64,000 bases of DNA, from contig JAULJL010000027.1 of NCBI GenBank assembly GCA_030761205.1, positions 19,904,501 to 19,968,500 on the forward strand, written 5' to 3'. Shown piece after piece: positions 55,979 through 64,000 of the stretch (position 1 is the first letter of the stretch; every line of letters starts with the position of its first letter). This DNA is from Fremontodendron californicum (Eukaryota; Streptophyta; Magnoliopsida; Malvales; Malvaceae). The position numbers and the translations under genes are program-made. The notes below the pieces were generated by a model. That model saw nothing but the letters and a program-made list of their open reading frames with translations, ran no database searches and was not told where the DNA came from.

Positions 55979-57918
55979 CATTATCTAACATTTTGTTTGT
56001 TGTGTCTCAGTTATAATAAGTGGTTAGCAACCTCTACAGGTAATATCTCCTAAATTTTACCTTCAAAAAAAAAAAAAAAAAAAAAAAGAAAGAAATTTGT
56101 GTTTTAAGCCATTTAAAAGTATTCATTCTGAACAAGGTCTGAGTAAGGGAGACTTGAGACATACCTTGTCAGTTTGATTTTAATCTTTTTATGTTTACTT
56201 GTTAATTTTTGTTTAGTATTTTAGGATTATTTAGGTTGCATGGTTTTGTTTTGTTTTGAGTCTTAGTTGTTCCTATTCTTATGTTATTAGTTCTTTTCTC
56301 TTACACATGATTCTTTCATTTGAGTTAATAGACTTACATTGAGGACAATGTAAGAATTAAGTGTGGGGGGAATGATTTAGGATTTCTTTTATTTTTGTCT
56401 ACTACTTTTTTTATGAGTCTTTATTATTATTATTATTATTTTTTTGTGAGTTTTAGTTCCTTTTTAATATAATGATGAGATATGAATTGCATAAGTCTAA
56501 AACAGATTTATTAGTGAGAAGATTTTCATGAGAATTGAGCTTGATGTCAACCTTTTTATGAGCCAATGTTAATATGATATGTTGATTGAGAAAGAAGCAT
56601 GTTTAGACTTAATCTGACTTGTATAATCATCCTTGTGAGTTTTTGAGCCTATAATGATTGATGCATTATACAAATCAATCTAATTTCTTTCTTGAGTGCT
56701 CTTATGATTACATGATTCTCTAGAACTTGCTTTAAACCGTTTGAGACTATATTGATACATGTGACAACATGAATATGATAGAGGCATTAGGATTTTTAGC
56801 CAGGGCCAAACAGCCATCCCTTATTGATGTTCCAAGAGAACACACCCCTAGTGAGCCAATTTGAGCCTACATTGAATAAGCTATTTATTTGGTAACCACA
56901 ACTTACACCTAGCCTAAATATAACCCTTGTTCTAAAGATGGATTATATATTTTGAGACATATTGCAAAAAAAAAACAAGCGATATTTTTAGTTAAAAATT
57001 TGGGTTGGAAACAAAAGATAAGTGTGGGGGAAGAAAAGAAAAGAAAAAGTCAAGAGAAAAAGAAAGGGATCATTGTCAAATACATTCCCATATAAAAAAA
57101 AAATATGAATCATCTCTTGAATTTGTGGAAAAGGAAAAAGATGTTACAAAGTTGTTTAGAATGAAGAAAAGGCCCAACATGAATATTCGGCCTAGGTGAC
57201 TATGTACTTGTAAAAAGTTTTGAGAAGTTTCTTTGTATGATCTTTTTATGTCTCTAAACTTTATGAACTCTTTGGAACCTTTGTGATATCTTTATCCTTT
57301 TGTTCTTCAACCACATTACAAACTCCTTGGCCCCATTACAACCTTCATTAAAGACCTCTTGATTCATGAAGTTGTATGATCTAAATAGTGGAGAATAGGT
57401 GGACAAGCAAGAATATGGTAGAACTGTTTTCATGAGATTGATTGAGTGTAAACACTTCACCACTACTTTAAAGAGTGAAAATCATGAGGGTATCCCATGT
57501 GAGAAGTTGAGATTAAATTTGAACATGCACTATTTTGATTGAGATATGTTATGTTAATATTGGCTTAACTCAAACAATTTACATTCAAGCTTGATTTTTT
57601 GTGAAATTCTTTAAGCTATTGATTAGTTTATAAGACTTGTTCAAAGATTGTCTCTAATTTGTATTGAAAGGATTAGGAGTAAATATTTTTAGTATATGTA
57701 GTTTATTTATATTTTAGTTTTTCAATGTTTGTGGGTATCGTTCTAGTAAACCCTCACGAGACTAAACTCGTCCACTAGGGACACCTAGGGGTTTAAAGGC
57801 TTGTGTCACATGCTAAGTGCCACCGTGATTTCCTACGAAAATGGATTAGATTAGATTTTCTTATTTTATTTTTATTGAGTCGTTGCTAGGGACTAGCAAC
57901 AATCTAAGTGTGGGGGTG
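55979..57918 (+). other. 3' noncoding region and PPT of A4
   Basis: Same order as A1: stem-loop (~56130-56168), hairpin TTACATTGAGGACAATGTAA with G-run (~56334-56368), second G-run (~57022-57030), conserved block, PPT before 57919. Confidence 0.78.
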
Positions 57919-59774
57919 TGATAACTCGTATAATTATATAGTTTTTAGTTATGTTTTATTATTGTTTTGTGTCAAATACGAGTTATTATTGTTTAGTCTA
58001 ATTGTGTTTATGATCTTTTATATTTTTATGTATTTTGGTGTTTTTCACAAGTTTCTTTGAGTGATTTCAGATTACTAGAATTAAGGGCAAATCCAGTTCA
58101 GTTCCAGTTCCGACACCTTTTGCCATATCAGCTATATCTCGAGTTTCACTGAAGCAATAAGGCTGAAATTTGTAGCCATGCAAAGCTAAGAGGCATATCT
58201 ATCTTTTTCATGTTTTACACTTCTTGAAACGGAGTCGTTTTCCCTAGCGAAATCGACCATCAAGTTGGCTGATGTGCAATGACGTCTGTGCTGACCTGTT
58301 TTCGTATTGTGCCCATATCTTCTTATCCACATCAGCCAATGAGCTGATTCCAACGGATATGGATCCGTAACTGATAGGGTAACATTTTTCTAGAAGACCA
58401 TGTGATCAGATAAGGCCTCCAAAATTGACAAAATCGACCATCAAGTTGGCTGATCAAAATCGTCATATATGACGAAAATTGTTAGAAAATGCACCCACCT
58501 ATTATACCTACCTTTGAAATTTGTAAAGCTTGTCTCTTGTCTTTTAGCCCTCCAAAATGTGTATAAATAGAGGGCCTTGGATGATTGTAAGGGATCATAT
58601 TGTACATTGGTAGGATATTAGCCATTGTAATAAAATTCTCTAAGTTTTCTTCTTCTTTCTTTTCTCTAGTTTTCTTTTTCTTTATTTTCTTCTTCTTCTT
58701 TCTTTCTTTTATTTCCTTCTTAGATTCTCTTTAATTTTATGTTTATGTTTACAATGCCTATGCTAGGCTAAACTTCTATTTGGTTAAGGGTGATTTCAAA
58801 GCCCTAGACATGTTTTGTGATTGATTTTCAGATTCTATCTATCATTAATTTTCTATCAAAGTTGCTTATGTTCTTCTACAAGAATTGTTCATGATGTTGT
58901 CTTGATTTATTTAGGTGTACAACTAGATAGATCTTGATAATTATCTATTGCTAGTCTAGGAGTCTTGATCCGTGTAATTGTCTTGATTTCCTATTCATAA
59001 GTGGCAATTTGTGATTAATGATTATGGTCAAGTTTTCAATAATTGCAAAGTGGAACATAACCTAAGTTGAACAATCCGAGCTTATGTGTTTGTTGCTTAG
59101 ATCAACCTATCTTTCTCATCATAAAGCTGCCATTAAATTGAATTTAGAGAGCTTATTCTAGGTTGTTTAATGGTTAGAGATTAAATAGAGAGCTTGTTCT
59201 ATTTAACGACAAACTAAGGAAAGATTGGGATAACAGAGCTTGTTGTTATCTACGGTTGTTAACTTTGATAGTTGGTTGATATTGATAGATCTGAAATTGA
59301 TTCTTAATGATGTCTAGTGGTGGAGAATGAAACCTTAACCATATTTTTCATATTTGATTCTTCTTACTTACTTGTTTTCTTACTTTTCTAGTTTGCTTAT
59401 TTTTAAAAGTATATTTATTTTTATTGGCTGGTTATACCGCCTAATTTGTATATTAACTTTGTTTTATTTTTATTGGCTGGTTATACCGCCTAATTTAGTA
59501 TATATATTTCTATTGGCTGGTTATACCGCCTAATTTAGTATATATATTTTTATTGGCTGGTTATACCGCCTTGCATCTTATTCTTATTATTTACTTTAGT
59601 TTAAATCTGGCTTCAAAAACCCATTTTCTTTTATTGTTCTTGAATTTAAGTTTTAAACTATTAACTTATAAACTAAAACCCAATCCCTGAGGACTCGACC
59701 CTTGCTAACTACTATACTTACAATTTATCTTTTTAGTGCAAGGTTAAATAAGATACATTATTTTGGGTGCATCA
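57919..59774 (+). repeat. 3' LTR of A4
   Basis: TATA 58562-58569, tandem units 59410-59572, ends GGGTGCATCA. Confidence 0.94.
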
Positions 59775-60188
59775 AAACTCTATAAAATCTTTGGAACTTT
59801 TGTAATATCCTTTATCTATTATTCTTTAACCACGTTACAACCCCTTGGCCCCATTACAACCTTGAATAAAGACCTCTTGATTTATGAAGTTGTATGATCT
59901 AAATAGTGGAGAATAGGTGGTCAAGCAAGCATATGGTAGAAGTGTTTTCATGAGATTGATTGAGTGTAAACACTTTACCACTACTTTAAAGAGTGAAAAT
60001 CATGAGAGTATATTGAGGAGTTGAGATTAAGTTTGAATATGCACTATTTTGATTGAAATATGTTATGTTAATATTGGCTTAACTCAAACTATTTACATTC
60101 AAGCAAGATTTTTTTTAGAATTTCTTTAAGCTATTGATTAGTTTATAAGACTTGTCCAATGATTATCTCTAATTTATATTGGCTTAAC
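59775..60188 (+). other. C2 3' region, continuation after A4
   Basis: Begins with the second AAACT copy and continues the text broken at 41922 (TCTATAAAATCTTTGGAAC). PPT and LTR start are missing. Confidence 0.8.
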
Positions 60189-60737
60189 TCAAAGTTGCTT
60201 ATGTTCTTCCATAAAAATTGTTCATGGTGATGTTTTGATTTGTTTAGGTGGCCAACTAGATAAATCTTGATAATTGTCTAATGCTAGTTTAGGAGTCTTG
60301 ATCCGTGTAATTGTCTTGATTTCCTATTCATAAGTAGCAATTTGTGATTAATGATTATGGTCAAGTTTTCAATAATTGCAAAGTGGAATATAACCTAAGT
60401 TGAACAATCTGAGCTTATGTGTTTGTTGCTTATATCAACCTATCTTTCTCATCATAAAGCTGCCATTAAATTGAATTTAGAGAGCTTATTCTAGGTTGTT
60501 TGATGGTTAGAGATTAAATAGAGAGCTTGTTCTATTTAACGACGAACTCAGGAAAGATTGGGGTAATAGAGCTTGTTGTTATCTACGGTTGTTAACTTTG
60601 ATTGCTAATTAATGTTGATAGATATGAAATTGATTCTTAATGATGTCTAGTGGTGGAGAATGAAACCTTAACCATATTTTTAATATCTTAATTACTTGTT
60701 TTCTCATTCAAATTGTTAACTTTAGTTTAAATCTGAT
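60189..60737 (+). repeat. Truncated 3' LTR of C2
   Basis: Matches the C2 5' LTR from ~38824 (CAAAGTTGCTTATG) to ~39380 (AAATCTGAT). Both ends are deletion junctions. Confidence 0.82.
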
Positions 60738-60750
60738 AGTTAGCCTTATT

Positions 60751-62182
60751 AAGAGTATATCTTATTTAACCTTGCACTAAAAAGATCAATTGTAAGTATA
60801 GTAGTTAGCAAGTGTCGAGTCATGAGGGATTGGGTTTTAGTTTATAAGTTAATAGTTTAAAACTTAAAAACACGTAAACAAAAGTAAAGGAGATTTTAAA
60901 ATCAGATTTAAACTAAAGTTAACAATAAGAATGAGAAAACAAGTAATTAAGATATGAAAAATATGGTTAAGGTTTCATTCTCCACCACTAGACATCATTA
61001 AGAATCAATTTCATATCTATCAATATTAATTAGCTATCAAAGTTAACAACCGTAGATAACAACAAGCTCTGTTACCCAAATCTTTCCTTAATTCGTCGTT
61101 AAATAGAACAAGCTCTCTATTTAATCTCTAACTATCAAACAACCTAGAATATGCTCTCTAAGTTCAATTTAATAGCAGCTTTATGATGAGAAAGATAGGT
61201 TGATCTAAGCAACAAACACATAAGCTCGGATTGTTCAACTTAGGTTATGTTCCACTTTGCAATTGTTGAAAACCTGACCATAATCATTAATCACAAATTG
61301 CTACTTATGAATAGGAAATCAAGACAATTACATGGATCAAGACTTCTAAACTAGCATTAGACAATTATCAAGATTTATCTAGTTGGCCACCTAAACAAAT
61401 CAAAACATAATCATGAACAATTTTAATAAAAGAACATAAGCAACTTTGATAGAAAACAATGATAGATAGATTCTGAAAATTAATTACATAACATGTCTAG
61501 GGCTTTGATAACCAAATAAAAGTTTAGCCTAGCATAGGCATAAAAATATATACATAAAACTAAAAAGAAAAATAAAAGAATGGAGAAGAAGAAGAATAAT
61601 AATGATGATCCCTTGAGTCTCCTCAAAATATGTCTAGTTTGTGGCTCAAAAGATGGTTTTTATAGAGCTTTAAAACCCTGAGAATAAGTCCTTGCCGCAC
61701 AAGTAAGCCTGGAGGCAGAAAAATCACGTTTTTGCCTTTTTTTCAGATTTGCGGTTAGGGTTTTTCTGGCCGTAGCTTTCTTTAGGGAGATCTTATAGCA
61801 CCAATTTGAATGCCCATTTCTTATCCGATTTGGGCCCACAATATATCGTTGGAAAGATAATCAAGTCAACGTCGAAAGTCAAGAAGGAAGTTTCTTCAAA
61901 TAAAGATTCTAACATCATGTTTTCCTTGCAACAAGCTCCAGAGGTCAAATCTGACTGATTGCTTTTCAACCAGAAATTGATATTTTTGACTCCCAAGTCT
62001 TCTTCCATCTTGTGATTATGATTTTGTAAGTTTTTTACCATCATTATTGAAATATTTTGACTTCATTCTCCTTATTGTACCTAAAATTCAAAAACATATT
62101 ATAAGTAAACAAGATAAAGATCGAAAACATAACAAAAACTAAAGGTAGAAAGGCATAAAATGTATATTTTATGAGCTTATCA
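60751..62182 (-). repeat. Family-C LTR, minus strand
   Basis: Reverse complement of an almost complete C LTR, 5' terminus TGATAAGCTC at 62182, missing ~12 bp at its 3' end. It may be the 5' LTR of C0 (whose 3' LTR is at 18205-18836) with intervening DNA deleted, or a solo LTR. It forms an inverted repeat with 60189-60737. Confidence 0.82.
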
Positions 62183-62874
62183 ATACTAACTGATGTGAAC
62201 CCTAGGGGTTAAAGCCTTTGAACACACTAACAAATTGAAATACCCTAACCCCAAGAAAGCCAAGATTCAGGCAAAGAAAACTTAAACCCTTAGAAAGCCT
62301 GTTTCAAAGAACCTAGATTAAGCATGTAAGCTAGACCCTAAGAACTATCGTTTCAAGAACCTAAGTTTGATAGGTTGAACACCACAAAGGAAGAATTCTT
62401 TGATACGTTCCTAAGTTCTGTCAAGATTAAAAAGAGTGAAACACTCACTTGAATAAAATCAACTCAATAGATTAATAATGGTTGTTGAAGTAGATGGCTA
62501 AACAAGGGTATTTATAGCCTCCCTACTAACCCTAATTCAGCTAGCCTAAGAACTCCTAGTACAAATGAAACTCCTTGGCAGCCAAGGCTTACTACTTACA
62601 TAATTATATGGAAGCTTAACTATGGGCTGAACAAGCTCAAGCCCAAACCTAATTAAATTAAAAGAATGTCCAACAAGTTTAATGAAGATACACCCCACAA
62701 GCCTAATTGACATAATACATAAATCTGGCCCAAAAGCCTAAGTAATTAAAAGACCTAACTAAAGCTTCTAATTTAGGCGCCACATCATTAATGAATTGGT
62801 CCCCACTTCATATTAAATAATGAACTAAAAACAAGCCCACTAATTCATTAAGATTGCCGCCCCTTTGAATTCCT
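62183..62874 (-). repeat. Probable LTR / 3' end of another gypsy element (E)
   Basis: Sequence unlike families A-C. On the minus strand it has a CTATAAATA box (~62508-62516) and a TG..CA-compatible end at ~62190 (TGATGTGAACCC on plus). It directly follows a polyprotein C-terminus, as a 3' UTR/LTR would. Borders uncertain; no gene seen. Confidence 0.45.
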
Positions 62875-63508
62875 CTATGGCCCATCATGTGAAGCTTGGA
62901 TCACATGGACCAATTCTTGGTCTTCTTCATTCAAGCAGCCCAACTTGAATAACTTGACATTGCTTAAAAGATTTGTAGATTCTTCCCAAGTCCTTTGCAC
63001 CAATCTTTGCATAGCTTCCTTGAGCTTCTTGGATCTTGACCTTGTAATAGGCCCAATTGGAACATGCAATGGATCTTGAAGTCCAATACTAGCTTGGTTC
63101 TCATTAGTATTAGAAACAAGAGAATTGACAAATTCTTCTAAAGAATTACCTGAGTTTTGAGGTGGTGGTTCAAAAAGATTTTGTTGTTGAGATCATGATT
63201 GATTTAAGACAGGTTGATGAGTGTAATTGGCATACGGATCTACTTCTTGATAATCTCCCGAGTAGCCATAATTAGTATGATCCCACCATTCTTCATTGTA
63301 AGTGTTTGAGTAAGGATCATACAGTTGTCCTTGGAACCTTTGATGGCCTTGACATCCTCGTAAATCATAGGTTTGTTCAAAATTATCATCTCGGAAGTAT
63401 GGGTATAAATTGGTTGGATGATCCATCATAAAACCACACTTATCCAATTGTTGAACCCATGACTAATTGTTCAACCAACTCCTCAAGTGTTAGATTGCTC
63501 AATTCCAT
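62875..63508 (-). pseudogene. Chimeric gag / polyprotein-tail ORF
   Basis: Starts MELSNLTLEELV (63508), soon frameshifted. From 63447 it reads a gag-like segment with a damaged zinc knuckle (CGFMMDHPTNLY, two Cys lost) and NEEWWDHTNYGY. A Trp-to-stop TGA is at 63193-63195. The same frame then runs on through NSGNSLEEFVNSLV into GPITRSRSKKLKEAMQRLVQ and ends at 62875. GPITRSR.K is typical of the C-terminus of plant Ty3/gypsy polyproteins. Everything between gag middle and pol end is missing, yet the frame is kept across the junction (~63105). Confidence 0.75.
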
Positions 63509-63611
63509 CGTTCTTTGCTCAAAATTTGAAAAGAAAAACCCGTATGTACAAAAAAATTAATTACAACTAAAAATAAGAATAAACCAATAACTAATAAACT
63601 AAATAAAGCAA

Positions 63612-63629
63612 TCCCCGGAAACGGAGCCA
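63612..63629 (-). other. Primer-binding site of the minus-strand remnant
   Basis: The minus strand reads TGGCTCCGTTTCCGGGGA (tRNA-Asp type, two mismatches). The 20 bp beyond it (63636-63655) are the end of its 5' LTR, cut by LTR D. Confidence 0.8.
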
Positions 63630-63655
63630 AAAACTTGATACACCCAAAAGAGTGT

Positions 63656-64000
63656 TGATGGAAACTCAATTAAGAGTTGTAAACCCAAGTGCAGGTTATG
63701 TTCAAGTAATAAATTCTCGGGTGTCCGAGGTCGAACCACAGGGAAGCGTATTAGTAAGTATAAGTTTATAAATATATAAGAAAAAGAAAGTAAACAAGAT
63801 ATTAGGGAATCAACAACAAAACAAAATAAACAAGATATTAGAGAACAAAATAAATAAAATAACATAAAAGAAATTAAACAAAATATAAAAAACAATAAGA
63901 AAGGATGTTGAGGTTAGAGAATCCACTCTTGGTGTTATGCTAAGATTAATCTTGTTTTGTTACACAATTGAAATCCACACATAAGGGAGGTTCCAATCGG
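63656..64000 (-). repeat. LTR D, minus strand, runs off the window
   Basis: Begins TGATGGAAACTC (plus reading) after AGTGT, its expected TSD. It contains the AACCCAAGTGCAGGTTATG...GAGGTCGAACCACAGGGA block common near the ends of plant gypsy LTRs. Only the 3' part of the LTR is visible. A 98-codon open frame here is not credible as a gene. Confidence 0.65.

Larger units (their letters stand above)
41923..59774 (+). mobile_element. Element A4 (family A), split by A5
   Basis: LTRs 41923-43778 and 57919-59774, both 1856 bp, with about ten differences by eye. TSD AAACT at 41918-41922 and 59775-59779. Interrupted in its gag-like ORF by A5. Confidence 0.95.
38073..60737 (+). mobile_element. Element C2 (family C), split by A4, 3' end damaged
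   Basis: 5' LTR 38073-39543, PBS, gag-like ORF with zinc knuckle, 3' region to 41922, A4, continuation 59775-60188, then a 3' LTR lacking its first ~740 bp and its last ~170 bp. No pol. Confidence 0.8.

Noticed and set aside
62183..62874. Possible single-copy host DNA
   Set aside because: The TATA box, position right after a polyprotein C-terminus and TG/CA-compatible end fit a gypsy LTR better, though borders are uncertain.
63599..63895. 98-codon frame rich in Phe/Leu/Ser on the minus strand
   Set aside because: AT-rich LTR-D sequence without domain or start context.

Overview
This is plant nuclear DNA made almost entirely of nested LTR retrotransposons, most likely a repeat-rich, possibly pericentromeric region of a dicot. 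The evidence is AT-rich long LTRs, primer-binding sites complementary to the 3' end of plant tRNA-Asp (TGGCGCCGTTGCCGGGGA), a decayed Ty3/gypsy polyprotein of Athila type, and perfect 5-bp target-site duplications (TSDs). I see no ordinary single-copy plant gene, tRNA or rRNA. Element names (A0-A5, B, C0-C2, D, E) and LTR family letters are mine.

Layout. Positions 1-426 are the edge of a minus-strand family-A LTR (A0) inside the 5' LTR of element B. B is a plus-strand Athila-like element whose broken gag-pol runs 1619-4638 and 13037-~14930, with its 3' LTR at 16577-18204. B's reverse transcriptase is interrupted by element A1 (4639-13036, TSD TTTAC). B itself lies in a minus-strand family-C LTR (C0). 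C0 is interrupted at 19086 by C1. C1 contains A2 (22063-37756, TSD GATAT), and A2 contains A3 (27249-35304, TSD AGAAC). C1's tail is interrupted at 38073 by C2. C2 contains A4 (41923-59774, TSD AAACT), and A4 contains the minus-strand A5 (44789-53893, TSD ACAAG). The right end holds deletion-scarred family-C LTR pieces in inverted orientation, a minus-strand gypsy remnant with a fused gag/pol-tail ORF, and another minus-strand LTR (D) running off the window.

The striking content is in the five family-A elements. Each lacks pol. Each carries a short gag-derived ORF (about 312 aa, no zinc knuckle) followed by a two-gene cassette. The first gene encodes a 178-aa basic, four-cysteine protein whose core resembles the cysteine-rich nucleic-acid-binding protein of carlaviruses (plant RNA viruses). 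The second encodes an intronless 215-aa LONELY GUY (LOG) type cytokinin-activating phosphoribohydrolase. The cassette is flanked by two versions of the post-gag noncoding region. The first gene is open in all five copies. LOG is open in four (one of these has lost its usual ATG) and is split by A3 in the fifth. A1 precisely lacks a 213-bp GT...AG segment that the other four copies retain, which implies a spliced RNA went through reverse transcription.

Inferred working model: family A is a non-autonomous, recently active retrotransposon family, presumably mobilised by Athila-type helpers. It has picked up a viral-type RNA-binding/silencing-suppressor-like gene and a hormone-activation gene. 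Either could alter the host cell in favour of the element. Function is not shown by sequence alone.
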